A stretch of DNA of 64,000 bases, from the NCBI GenBank assembly GCA_039683515.1, contig JBDKRG010000018.1, positions 1 through 64,000 on the forward strand, written 5' to 3'. Positions 24,810-33,767 of this stretch are shown here, piece by piece. The stretch comes from JAJFUE01 sp039683515 (GTDB lineage Bacteria; Sumerlaeota; Sumerlaeia; MVZB01). Position 1 is the stretch's first letter; every line of letters begins with the position of its first letter. Position numbers and translations under genes: made by a program. Below the pieces are notes generated by a model. That model searched no databases, had not been told where the DNA came from, and worked only from the letters and a program-made list of their open reading frames with translations.

Positions 24810-27155
24810 CTAGCCGACCGGGCGATCGGCGTCACCGGGCGCCATCAGCACGGCGCGGTAGGCGGCGGCAAGGCGCTCGATCGCCGGTTCCCAGTGCAGG
24901 TTTTCCCACGCCGTGTCGCGGCAGCGGCGGGCCATGGCGTCGTGGCCGGCCCGGCAGCGATCGATGAACCCGAGGATTTTCTCGAGCTCGGCCTCGGGCC
25001 AGGCGGGTTCGTCCAGCAGCGCCGGATCGAGGGCGATCCCGATATCGGACTGAACGGCCAGCGCGCTGTAATCGCCGATCCGCCCGGTCATGATCAGCGG
25101 GCAGCCGGCGGCAAGATACTCCGCGAACTTGGTCGGCGACGACACCCGGTTGACCGGGTCGTCGCGGCGCAGCATGACGGCCGCATGCGCCTGCCGCAGC
25201 GCGGCCGGCACCTGTTCGTGGGGAAGCTCGGCCAAGAGCACGTTTTCGCCGGCGAGGCCGTTGGCGGCGATCAGCTCGCGGGCCTTTTCATGATCGCCCG
25301 CGGGCATGATCAGCAGGTAATGGAGATCGGGGCGGCGCCGGCTCAGCTCGCCGAACAGCCGCATCATCTCGGCGCCGCATTGCCACGCGGCCAGCGTCCC
25401 CAGGTAGGCCACGACCGGGCGGTCCGGCGGGACGGCAACCGGGGCCGCGGCATCCGGCCCGGGGAAAGCGTGGTCGGTGATGCAGCACGGGACGAACGCG
25501 GCCGGGGTGTCGCCGAGGTCGTAGCGCTCGCGGTAGTATTCGCGCATCGCGCCGGAGACGAAGACGTTCAGGTCGCTCGCCGCGAACACGCGCCGTTCCC
25601 ACTCGGCCATCGCCCGGACGCGGTTGGGATGGGCGCCCATCAGCCGCTCCTCCTCGGGCGTCGCGCCGTGGGCGTCGAACACGAGCTTGACGGCGGGGCA
25701 CGCCGCCTTGAGCAGCGCCGCCAGGCGTGCCGTGTACAGGGCCTCGGCGTGGACGAGCTCGAGGCCGTGCTCCCGGATCACGCGGCCAAGCTGCGCAATC
25801 TCGGTTTTGAACGTGTCACCCGTGACGTCGATGTCGAAGAACTGCGGCGACGGGACGAGGTGAACGCGGCAGCCGAGCCGTTCGAACTGCTCGCGGTGGT
25901 CGCGCAAACTGTCGGCGGGGGCGGCCGGATGCAGGCACGCGAAATGGACGGGGCAGCCGACCTGCAGCAGCGCCCGGATCTCCTGCTCGATGCGGATGCG
26001 GTAGCCGCCGCGGTAGCCGGGGGCGATGTAGCCGAGCAGCAAAACCGGCGGCAGGGTCGAGGCCGCGGGGGTCGCCGCGGCCCGTGCGACTCCCGGTGCG
26101 GCCGGCAGCTCGCGGCCGGCGTGGCGGATGAAAATCGACTCGAGCTTGTTGCAGATCTCGCGCTGGTCGAACCGCTCGACGGCGTACTGGCGGCAGTATG
26201 CCTGTTCGGCGCGCATGCGTTCGGGGGTGTTCCAGCGCTCGATGGCGTGGACCGCCTCGCCGACCGAGTCGATGGCGTAGCGCGGCGGGTAAATGCGGTC
26301 GGCCCCCTCCCAGCGCCGGATCACCGGGACGCAGCCGGCGGCCATCCCCTCGGCGACGGCCTGGTGCGAGCCCTCGAAGTCGGAGGTGGACAGGATAAAC
26401 CCCATGTCCGCATACCACGGCGCCATGTCGTCGCCGTGCGGGTCGAAGACGACCTTGCCGGCCGGCAGGGCGTCGATGCGCCGATAGAGCGCCTCGTACC
26501 ACGCCATCTCGTCCTTGCGCGACAGCATCCAGCTGTATTCCTCGGGCCGGCGGCCCTTGACGTGCAGGACGTAGCGGTCGTCGCGCTCGAGCAGCCCGGC
26601 CAGGATGTCGACGGCCAGGTCGAGCCGCTTGCGCTGGGGGACGACGCCGACGAAGCCGAGCCGGTGCTCCGTCCCCGGCGGCTTCGGGAGCGCAAACGCG
26701 CCCGCCGCGTCGATCGGGTTGTAGATCAGGCACGCGCGGCCGCGCAGGACGGGAAACTCGTTCGTCATCCAGTCGTAGATCGATTGCGTGATCAGGACGA
26801 GCCGGTCGACCTGCGACCAGTCGATCTTGTAAATGAAGTCGATCGTGTCGCGGGCCTGGACTTCCTGCAGGTGAAGCCGGACGACAAGAAGCTGGCCGGG
26901 GCGTTTGTGCTGCGAATAATAAACCGCGTTGCCCAGCGCCCATTCGCAGAAAATGATATCGGCCCACTTCGAATATTCGCGCGCGTCGGCCTCGGAGTCG
27001 ATCTGGTGGCCCTTGTGCCGGTCCAGCCGCACCTCGTAGAGGCCGGAGGCGCGGCAATGCTCGATGAATGGCCGCAGGAACTTGAAGTCATGGCCCGAAA
27101 ACAGCAGGCGAACGGGGTTGCCTGGCTTTTTCCCGAACAGGTTCGGCCAAATCAT
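24810..27155 (-). CDS. Tandem GT4-type (GT-B) glycosyltransferase, two modules
   Basis: A 781-aa protein with two GT-B-like modules. Module 1 (about 1-375) ends in the donor-binding region VPQRKRLDLAVDIL and STSDFEGSHQAVAEGMAAG. Module 2 (about 400-770) starts PVLLLGYIAPGYRGG and contains VAYLGTLAAWQCGAEMM and SSPTKFAEYLAAGCP, the E-x7-E-like donor site of GT4 enzymes. Probably adds two residues or works as a polymerase on the exported glycan. ATG 27155 overlaps the stop of the upstream fusion gene (ATGA), showing translational coupling. Confidence 0.85.
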   Translation of the reverse strand: MIWPNLFGKKPGNPVRLLFSGHDFKFLRPFIEHCRASGLYEVRLDRHKGHQIDSEADAREYSKWADIIFCEWALGNAVYYSQHKRPGQLLVVRLHLQEVQARDTIDFIYKIDWSQVDRLVLITQSIYDWMTNEFPVLRGRACLIYNPIDAAGAFALPKPPGTEHRLGFVGVVPQRKRLDLAVDILAGLLERDDRYVLHVKGRRPEEYSWMLSRKDEMAWYEALYRRIDALPAGKVVFDPHGDDMAPWYADMGFILSTSDFEGSHQAVAEGMAAGCVPVIRRWEGADRIYPPRYAIDSVGEAVHAIERWNTPERMRAEQAYCRQYAVERFDQREICNKLESIFIRHAGRELPAAPGVARAAATPAASTLPPVLLLGYIAPGYRGGYRIRIEQEIRALLQVGCPVHFACLHPAAPADSLRDHREQFERLGCRVHLVPSPQFFDIDVTGDTFKTEIAQLGRVIREHGLELVHAEALYTARLAALLKAACPAVKLVFDAHGATPEEERLMGAHPNRVRAMAEWERRVFAASDLNVFVSGAMREYYRERYDLGDTPAAFVPCCITDHAFPGPDAAAPVAVPPDRPVVAYLGTLAAWQCGAEMMRLFGELSRRRPDLHYLLIMPAGDHEKARELIAANGLAGENVLLAELPHEQVPAALRQAHAAVMLRRDDPVNRVSSPTKFAEYLAAGCPLIMTGRIGDYSALAVQSDIGIALDPALLDEPAWPEAELEKILGFIDRCRAGHDAMARRCRDTAWENLHWEPAIERLAAAYRAVLMAPGDADRPVG

Positions 27156-30100
27156 AAACAGACCTGACGGATGAGTTGATCCTGGGCATCCTCGGGGCAT
27201 GCATGCAGGAACTCGAACCGGCTGCGCGCGTAGCAGTCGGGGCCGGCCTGGACCCAGTCGCCGCGCAGGACCGCGTCGAGGATCGCGTCCGTGATCCGGC
27301 CGGCTTGGGCGATGACCGTCGCGCCGAGGACGCGCTCGCGCAGGAAATACTCCTCGCCGGCGCTTTCGTCCAGGCGCGCCGCGGTCGGGCTCGCCGCCGT
27401 GAAGTGGGCCGTCAGCCCGCTGATCGGCATGGCCGCGTAGGCAAGCGCCATCGCGGCGTCGGCCAGGTAGTTGGGGCCGTAATAGTGGTTGCCGTCCATG
27501 AACGCGACCGGAGCCGCGCCGAGGCCGCCCAGCTGCTGGAGGAGTTTTTGCGGCGGCGCCATGCCGCAGTCGATCCCCGCCAGCTTGAGCGCGTCGCGTT
27601 GGAGCCGAGCGCTCCGGCCCGTGTCGGCCACGATGACCGATGCCGGGGCGAGGACCTGGCCCGCGATGCATTCGGCCAGCCGGCGCGGGTGCGCGCCCGG
27701 CACGACGACGACCGTGGGGGGAGCCTGCCCGCTCTCGCCGGCGTTCAAGCCGATCGCCTCGACGATCGACTTCATCCGGTGGGTGTAAGTGTGCCGGCTC
27801 ATGACGGTGCGGATGCCGAGGGCGGAGACGCGCCACCACTCGTCGGGGTGGTTCAGCAGCCGGTCCAGCGCCGCGGTGACTTCCTCGACCGAGGCGACCT
27901 CGGGGACGAGTTCGCCGAAGAACTGCCGGATGCCGAGCGAACGGGTCGTGACGACGGGGGTGCCGCACGCCAGCAGCTCGAACACCCGCCGCGAGAACAT
28001 CGTCGGCGAGTCGTTGACCGAGTTGACGTTCACGAACGCGCGGTAGGCGTGATAGGCCTCGACCATCTGCTGGTAGTCGAGCCGGCCGCGGATGTGCGGC
28101 TGGAACTCGGCCGGGAACCGGTAGCGGGCCTGGTCGGGGCCCTCGTAGCCGAAGCGGCGGTCGTAGATGTCGAGCCCGAAGTCCTTGCTGCCGCGCAGCA
28201 GCACGTCCATGTCGTGGCGGCGTTCCTCGAAGTCGTCGGCGTAATACGTGCCGGCGAAACAAACATTGCCGTCGCGGCGTTTCTTCTGGAGCGGGTTGTG
28301 GATGGCGGGCTGGGCCGCGAACGGCAGCGCGCCGACGCGCTCATGGCCCAGTCGCTCGACATAGCGCGGGATGCAATTGGCGTCCGTCGTGAAGACGCGA
28401 TCGAACTTGCCGGCGGCCTCGATGAACTTCTCGAAATGCGGCGGGTCCTCCTTGTTCCAGAAGACCGTCGGGATGCCGCGCAGCCAGCACCACTTGAGGA
28501 CGTCGTCGAGTTCGCGGCCGGGGCAGCCGGCGTACGTGCCGACGCGGTACTGCCAGGCGCCCTTGTTGCCGTTCCATGCCGACTCCACGAACAGGAAGTC
28601 GATCGGGACTTCCTCGAGGACCGCCTTCCAGTTTTGCGGGCCGAACGGCAGCAGCGTGCATTCGGGGGCGAAACAGGCCTCGGTGAACTGGTCCAGGATC
28701 GATCCGGCGACGAAATCCTTGAGCGCCTTGGCGGCCGGCTTGACCGGCGCCGTGGAGCGCTCCTCCATGGTTTCGACCACCACCGAATCCTGATAGTCGA
28801 GATTCTGATCGCGGGGGGCGGCGGCGCCGGCTTGACGGGGGGCGGCGGCGGCCTCCGCCGGGGCCGGATTGCCGTTGCGGCGGCGACCCAGGCCGAGCTT
28901 GTATTTGACCGTGTCCAGCATGCGCGCGAGGCGGTAGTAATACATCCCCTTGATCTGCCTGAGAAGCTCGCTGTCCTTCATCAGGCGGGCATTCTCGTTG
29001 CCCAGATCGAGCGCCTGGGCCTGCAGGCGGAGGATTTTATCCGACAGCTCGGCGTTCCTGGCCTGCATGTCCGATTTTTCTTGATGGAGGGCCGCCAGGC
29101 GCTCCTGCTGGAGCGACTGCTCGCGGATCAAATTGTCGCGTGACTGCTCGAGGCCTTCCATGCGGCGGCGCAGGGCCTCGGCCTGCTGCTGCAACTGCTC
29201 GTTGCCGGCCTGCAGCAGCTCGTTGCCGGCGCTCAACTGCTGGTTCTTGGCCTGCAACAGCTCGTTGCCGGCGCTCAACTGCTGGTTCTTGGCCTGCAAC
29301 AGCTCGTTGCCGGCGTTCAACTGCTGGTTCTTGGCCTGCAACAGCTCGTTGCCGGCGCTCAACTGCTCGCTCTTGGCCTGCAACAGCTCGTTGCCGGCGT
29401 TCAACTGCTGGTTCCTGGCCTGCAACTGATCCAGCTTCGAGAGCACTTCGTCCAGATGCGCGGCCGTTTTCTGCAGTTCCTCGACCTCCCGGGGCAAGGC
29501 GCACATCTTGTGGCGCATCACGAGCTCGTCGTGTTCGCTCCGAACGAGGCGGAGTTCGGCGTGAAGCTCCTCTTTTTCCTTCTCGTTGCGCCCGGCGGTC
29601 TCGCGCCAGTGCCGTTCGAGGTTTTCCAGGCTCTTGGCGCGCGCCTCGGCGTCGCGCTGTTGCGACTTCAGGCCGTCCAGCTCGATCGCGAGCCTGGATT
29701 TGGCCACTTCGAGATCCTTGATCTGGTTGACGTACTTGATGTGATCCGCCCTGAGGTTTTCGCAATGCTGCTGGAGCCGGTTGTTGCTGTCGATCAGGAT
29801 CTTGTCGTGCAACAGCTGCATCTCGAGTTTTTTGCCGGCCAGTTCGCTCTGGCTTTTTGCATTGTCCAGAAGCGCGCCCAGTTCCCGGAGACGAGCCTCC
29901 AGGACCGGGATGTCGGCGGGGTAATTCGCCGCCGTCAGGTCCATGCCGGATTTCATGATCCAATCCCTGCGAGTGTAAATAACGATCGCCTGCTGGCCCT
30001 GCCAGCGGGTCGATTTCATGGAAGCCGTGTCGACGATCTCGAAATAAGTCCCCACCCACTCATCCCACGCCATGGGGATGTTGTTCTTGAGGAAGCGGAA

Positions 30101-30595
30101 AAAGTGTTCCGGATCGGTCGCGTCGGGCCGCTCCGCGAATGGGATCAGCACGACGATGTATTTGGCGGCCTTGTTCCCGAGGACGTCGCGCAGCACGGCC
30201 AGCGGCTGTTCGAAGTGCTCGAGGATATTGGACGCCAGGACGACGTCGTATTGGGGCTTGATGTCTTTGTGGCCAATCCAGTTCTCGGCGGCGAACCGGA
30301 TGCGGGCGTATTTGGACGCGGCATGCGCGATCGCCGTCTCGGAGAAATCGACGCCCGTCATCTCGTTTTCCGGGAAAATCTCCTTGAGGTAGGCAACGGC
30401 TTCGCCCTCGGCGCAGCCCCAGTCGCACAGGCTCATCCGCTGCTGGACGAAGTCGTGGCGGAACCAGCCGGGCAGGTGCTCGATCAGGATTTCGGCGAAG
30501 AAGCGGGTCTGGTCGCCCCCCTTTTTCTCCTGCCAGCTGCCCTGGAAGCGCTTGTCCCAATAATCCTGGGAATTAATCGTGGGCTCAGAATTCAT
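27152..30595 (-). CDS. Methyltransferase/coiled-coil/glycosyltransferase fusion
   Basis: A 1147-aa multidomain protein. Residues about 10-215 are a SAM methyltransferase (CDWGCAEGEAVAYL, TGVDFSETAIAHA, VLASNILEHFEQPL). About 220-560 are coiled coil, including five nearly identical 14-residue repeats (AKNQQLSAGNELLQ). About 650-970 form a CgeB/DUF3880-like GT-B domain (WNKEDPPHF, SVNDSPTMFSRRVFELLACG). About 990-1147 look like a partial GT2-type fold. The arrangement resembles chain-length or terminal-cap enzymes that use a coiled-coil ruler, as WbdD does, but that is inference. Start 30595 forms ATGA with wzt. Confidence 0.82.
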   Translation of the reverse strand: MNSEPTINSQDYWDKRFQGSWQEKKGGDQTRFFAEILIEHLPGWFRHDFVQQRMSLCDWGCAEGEAVAYLKEIFPENEMTGVDFSETAIAHAASKYARIRFAAENWIGHKDIKPQYDVVLASNILEHFEQPLAVLRDVLGNKAAKYIVVLIPFAERPDATDPEHFFRFLKNNIPMAWDEWVGTYFEIVDTASMKSTRWQGQQAIVIYTRRDWIMKSGMDLTAANYPADIPVLEARLRELGALLDNAKSQSELAGKKLEMQLLHDKILIDSNNRLQQHCENLRADHIKYVNQIKDLEVAKSRLAIELDGLKSQQRDAEARAKSLENLERHWRETAGRNEKEKEELHAELRLVRSEHDELVMRHKMCALPREVEELQKTAAHLDEVLSKLDQLQARNQQLNAGNELLQAKSEQLSAGNELLQAKNQQLNAGNELLQAKNQQLSAGNELLQAKNQQLSAGNELLQAGNEQLQQQAEALRRRMEGLEQSRDNLIREQSLQQERLAALHQEKSDMQARNAELSDKILRLQAQALDLGNENARLMKDSELLRQIKGMYYYRLARMLDTVKYKLGLGRRRNGNPAPAEAAAAPRQAGAAAPRDQNLDYQDSVVVETMEERSTAPVKPAAKALKDFVAGSILDQFTEACFAPECTLLPFGPQNWKAVLEEVPIDFLFVESAWNGNKGAWQYRVGTYAGCPGRELDDVLKWCWLRGIPTVFWNKEDPPHFEKFIEAAGKFDRVFTTDANCIPRYVERLGHERVGALPFAAQPAIHNPLQKKRRDGNVCFAGTYYADDFEERRHDMDVLLRGSKDFGLDIYDRRFGYEGPDQARYRFPAEFQPHIRGRLDYQQMVEAYHAYRAFVNVNSVNDSPTMFSRRVFELLACGTPVVTTRSLGIRQFFGELVPEVASVEEVTAALDRLLNHPDEWWRVSALGIRTVMSRHTYTHRMKSIVEAIGLNAGESGQAPPTVVVVPGAHPRRLAECIAGQVLAPASVIVADTGRSARLQRDALKLAGIDCGMAPPQKLLQQLGGLGAAPVAFMDGNHYYGPNYLADAAMALAYAAMPISGLTAHFTAASPTAARLDESAGEEYFLRERVLGATVIAQAGRITDAILDAVLRGDWVQAGPDCYARSRFEFLHACPEDAQDQLIRQVCL
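29210..29419 (-). repeat. Five 42-bp in-frame coding repeats (coiled coil)
   Basis: Five units of exactly 42 bp (29210, 29252, 29294, 29336 and 29378 starts) encode a 14-residue, two-heptad coiled-coil block. Units differ by a few bases, so expansion is recent. Length change by 42 bp would keep the reading frame and heptad register. Confidence 0.95.
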
Positions 30596-31896
30596 GCCGG
30601 GCAACCTGCCTGACTCTTGTTGATATTAATTTGGACCCGGGGTTCGACCACGCCAAAGTGGCGGTGCTCGGAAACGGTCTGGATCAGGAACGCATTCTCA
30701 ACGTAATCGCAATACTTGCGCTTGCCCTCGACGAAATACTCGACCGCGACGATCAGCATATACTCGCCCGGATTGACGATGTTTTCAAACTCAAAACTGG
30801 CGTCGACGATCTCGCCCGGCTCCAGCGAGGTCCAGTACAGCTTGTGCTCGGCCGAGGAGACGGCGATCACGTCGATGCCGCGGATGTCGCGCAGCGCGGC
30901 GGCCACGGCGATCACGTCGGCGGCCAGGCCCTGGCGCACCGCCGCCCGGAACCGGATCCGGATGTTCTCGAGGTGTTGAAACACCGGCGTGTTGCCGCTC
31001 CGGTCGCCGCTGACCGAGAAATGCGTCACCTGGATCTCGCCCGACCCCCAGCGCCGGAGCGGATCCTTGCGCCCCGGGTATTCGAGCGCCATGAGCTGGT
31101 CGGTCGGGGCCGGCTGGTCGGTCACCGCCTTGACCTCCTCGGGCCGCGACGTGGAGCCGGCGAACAGGAACTCGACATACTGGCTCGTGACCTCGGGGGC
31201 CGGGCCCGCCTCGCGGACGCGGCCGCGGTCGAGCCAGATCGCGCGGCCGCAGTAGGTGCGGATCGTCTGGACGCTGTGCGACACGATCAGGATCGTCGTT
31301 CCCCGGTCCATGAGGCGCTGCATGTGCGCCATGCACTTCATCTGGAAGGCGGCGTCGCCGACCGACAGCGCCTCGTCGACGATCAGGAACTCGGGCTCGA
31401 CGAGCGCCTGCACGGCGTACGCCAGCCGCACGACCATGCCGCTGGAGTAGGTCTTGATCGGCTGCTCGATGAACTCGCCGATGTCGGCGAAGGCGGCGAT
31501 CTCGTCGAACTTGGCGTCGATCCGGGCGGGCGCCAGGCCGAGGACGGTCCCGTTGAGGTAGACGTTCTCGCGGCCGGTGAACTCGGGATTGAACCCGCTG
31601 CCGAGCTCGAGCAGGGCCGCCACCCGGCCGCGGATCTCGAGTTCGCCCCGGGTCGGCGTCAGCGTTCCGGCGACGATCTGCAGCAGGGTGCTTTTGCCGC
31701 TGCCGTTGCGGCCGATGATGCCGACGCACTCGCCGCGCCGGACGTCGAACGAAATGTCGCGCAGCGCCCAGAATTCCTTGTAATACTTCTTCCGGTCGCC
31801 CGTCAGCGCCTGCAGCAGCCGGTGATGTTTCTCACGGTAGATGTGATAGCATTTGCTGACGTTCCGGATGCTCAGCACGTGGTCCTCAGATAACAT
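30592..31896 (-). CDS. wzt: Polysaccharide ABC exporter ATPase with C-terminal Wzt-type domain
   Basis: A 434-aa protein. Residues 1 to about 240 are the ATPase: Walker A GRNGSGKST near 62, signature YSSGMVVRLAY near 150, Walker B FLIVDEALSVGD near 172 and the H-loop VSHSVQ. Residues about 265-425 form a beta-rich extension as in Wzt_C, which in O-antigen exporters binds the modified non-reducing end of the polymer. It powers export of the locus glycan with Wzm. It overlaps wzm by 11 bases and couples (ATGA) to the methyltransferase/glycosyltransferase fusion, suggesting that the fusion makes the end that this domain reads. Confidence 0.93.
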   Translation of the reverse strand: MLSEDHVLSIRNVSKCYHIYREKHHRLLQALTGDRKKYYKEFWALRDISFDVRRGECVGIIGRNGSGKSTLLQIVAGTLTPTRGELEIRGRVAALLELGSGFNPEFTGRENVYLNGTVLGLAPARIDAKFDEIAAFADIGEFIEQPIKTYSSGMVVRLAYAVQALVEPEFLIVDEALSVGDAAFQMKCMAHMQRLMDRGTTILIVSHSVQTIRTYCGRAIWLDRGRVREAGPAPEVTSQYVEFLFAGSTSRPEEVKAVTDQPAPTDQLMALEYPGRKDPLRRWGSGEIQVTHFSVSGDRSGNTPVFQHLENIRIRFRAAVRQGLAADVIAVAAALRDIRGIDVIAVSSAEHKLYWTSLEPGEIVDASFEFENIVNPGEYMLIVAVEYFVEGKRKYCDYVENAFLIQTVSEHRHFGVVEPRVQININKSQAGCPA

Positions 31897-32749
31897 CGGC
31901 GAACCCCTTCTTCGTGCGGGTGAACCACATGTAGCCGGCCTGCGCCAGGACGATCGAGACCGCCGTCACGACGGCCACCGGCCCCCACTGCGGCCATTCG
32001 CCGAAGAGCAGCACGCGGCGGATCTGCTCGACGATCACGGCCAGGGGGTTGAGGAACAGGATTTTCTGGAAGAGCGGCGGCAGGATCGCCGGCGAGTAGA
32101 AAATCCCCGTCATGTAGAGCATGATGAGCAGGATGATGCCGATGAAGTGCGGGGTGTCGCGGATATAGACGCCGAGCGAGGCGACGATCCAGCACAGCCC
32201 GATGCAGAACAGCAGCAGCGGGATCATCAGCAGCGGCAGGCAGACGGCCGTCAGGCTGATGCGGTGCAGGGCCAGGGCGATCCCGGCGATGGTGATGAGG
32301 AACCAGATCACGCCGAAGTAGCAGGCCGCCAGCAGGTTGGAGACCGGCAGGATCTCGAGCGGGAAGACGACCTTCTTGACGTAATTGGCGTTGGCGGCGA
32401 TGACGCGCGCGCTCGAATTGATGCTCTCCGAGAAGATGTTGTAGGCCGTCAGGCCGCACAGGATGAACAGGGGGAACATGCCGGTCAGCGATTTGCCGCC
32501 GTGCAGCACCTGGCCCTTGAAGATATACCCGAACACGAACGTGTAGATCAGCAGCGACGTCAGCGGGGTGAAAAACGCCCAGAAGATGCCGAGCATGCTC
32601 GATTCGTAGCGCGATTTGACTTCGCGCATCGTCAGCTGCCTGAGCAGGACCCAGTTGCGCGCGATGCAGACGGGAAACCAGAACGAGAGGCTCTCGGCGC
32701 CGGCCGGGTTGTCCGGAGTGATCCGGCGAACTGAGGCTGTCGATGACAT
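31886..32749 (-). CDS. wzm: Polysaccharide ABC exporter permease
   Basis: A 287-aa ABC-2-type permease with an amphipathic N-terminus (LLRQLTMREVKSRYESSMLG) and six hydrophobic segments from about residue 52 to 275, ending in a positively charged tail. This is the Wzm/TagG layout. It forms the membrane channel for an undecaprenyl-linked glycan. I chose ATG 32749 because the longer frame starts with TTG. It is the first gene of the minus-strand run wzm-wzt-fusion-GT4, with the promoter presumably in the 260-bp divergent spacer. Confidence 0.92.
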   Translation of the reverse strand: MSSTASVRRITPDNPAGAESLSFWFPVCIARNWVLLRQLTMREVKSRYESSMLGIFWAFFTPLTSLLIYTFVFGYIFKGQVLHGGKSLTGMFPLFILCGLTAYNIFSESINSSARVIAANANYVKKVVFPLEILPVSNLLAACYFGVIWFLITIAGIALALHRISLTAVCLPLLMIPLLLFCIGLCWIVASLGVYIRDTPHFIGIILLIMLYMTGIFYSPAILPPLFQKILFLNPLAVIVEQIRRVLLFGEWPQWGPVAVVTAVSIVLAQAGYMWFTRTKKGFADVI

Positions 32750-33010
32750 CAATCGCGCACCTTGGCTTGGCAGTGACCGGCCGGGGCCTGGGGGAGCTGG
32801 GGATGACTTGGCCGGCGGAACCTTCCATGATATTTATCCCCGCTATTATCAATCAGTCAAGCAATTAACCCCGATCCCCGGCGCGGGGGTTTGGGGTTGA
32901 CACGGCACGGCCGCGTGCTCATGCTGAGGCATGCATCGGGCCCGGGTTTGAACGCAGGGCACACCTCAGCCGAGGCCGGCCGCACGGGCCGGCCGGGGGG
33001 ACGTTTCTCA

Positions 33011-33682
33011 ATGGACCGCAACGCCGCCCAGGATCCAGCCGCCGATCCGATCAAGGCCGCCGTCGAGGAGCACGACATGCAGATGCGCCAGTGGCGCAAC
33101 AAGCTCGTGCTCTCCTACCCGCAGCCGCGCCTCGAGCGCCGCCACGTCGAGGGAGCCCGGCTCCTGCCGACGCGCTACGACATGCTCGAGGAATTGCCCA
33201 AGGGGGGGATCGCCTGCGAGATCGGCGTCGCCAACGGGGACTTCTCGGCCGAGATCCTGAAGCGCAACCAGCCGCGCAAGCTGCACCTCGTCGACGCGTG
33301 GGTGGCCGACCGCTACCATGACGACCGCAAGATCGTCGAGGAGCGGTTCGCCTCGGAGGTCGCGGCGGGGCTCGTCAGCCTGCACGTCGGCTATTCGACC
33401 GAGCGCCTGCCCGAGTTCCCGGACCACTACTTCGACTGGGTGTATATCGACAGCGTGCACGACTACAAGACGACGGCGGCCGAGCTGGCGATCTCGCTCG
33501 CGAAGGTCAAGCCGGGCGGGATCATCGCCGGCCACGACTACACCCCCGGCAACATCGTCAGCCCCTGCCCGTACGGCGTCATCCAGGCGGTGCAGGAATT
33601 CTGCATCAACAACAACTGGCGCTACCTGTTCCTGACGTGCGAGAGCCACTGCTACGTCAGCTTCGCGCTCAAGGCGATCTGA
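33011..33682 (+). CDS. Class I methyltransferase (Methyltransf_24-type)
   Basis: A 223-aa SAM methyltransferase. The core reads GGIACEIGVANGDFSAEIL (residues about 60-78), LHLVDAWVADRY for the acidic motif, FDWVYIDSVHDYKTT near 140 and VKPGGIIAGHDY near 168, as in the TylF/Methyltransf_24 group that O-methylates sugars or small molecules. ATG 33011 begins MDRNAAQ; the upstream codons of the open frame look random. A TTGACA at 32897-32902 is a possible -35 element but no good -10 follows. It converges on the lipoprotein gene with a strong shared terminator. Confidence 0.85.
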   Translation: MDRNAAQDPAADPIKAAVEEHDMQMRQWRNKLVLSYPQPRLERRHVEGARLLPTRYDMLEELPKGGIACEIGVANGDFSAEILKRNQPRKLHLVDAWVADRYHDDRKIVEERFASEVAAGLVSLHVGYSTERLPEFPDHYFDWVYIDSVHDYKTTAAELAISLAKVKPGGIIAGHDYTPGNIVSPCPYGVIQAVQEFCINNNWRYLFLTCESHCYVSFALKAI

Positions 33683-33691
33683 CCGGGCCGC

Positions 33692-33748
33692 AACAAGCGC
33701 AAAGCCCCGCCGCCCGGGATTCCGGAACGGCGGGGCTTTGCGCTTGTT
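33692..33748. terminator. Strong bidirectional terminator
   Basis: A perfect 21-bp stem (33692-33712 with 33728-33748) around a 15-nt loop, with AA/TT-rich outer ends, between the convergent methyltransferase and lipoprotein genes. Confidence 0.93.
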
Positions 33749-33767
33749 TCCGATTCTGCCGGCGAGC

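Noticed and set aside
24894..27167. 757-codon plus-strand open frame opposite the tandem GT4 gene
   Set aside because: Antisense shadow; composition (Ala/Gly/Asp/Val/Arg) typical of mirrored GC-rich codons.
27176..29143. 655-codon plus-strand open frame opposite the fusion gene
   Set aside because: Antisense shadow without ribosome-binding site or domain; the minus-strand frame has clear motifs.
29210..29419. Regular 42-bp repeats that could suggest a CRISPR array
   Set aside because: There are no unique spacers; the repeats are contiguous, in frame and encode a coiled coil.
32897..32925. TTGACA as a full promoter for the methyltransferase gene
   Set aside because: No acceptable -10 hexamer at 16-18 bp spacing; kept only as a possible -35 in the gene entry.
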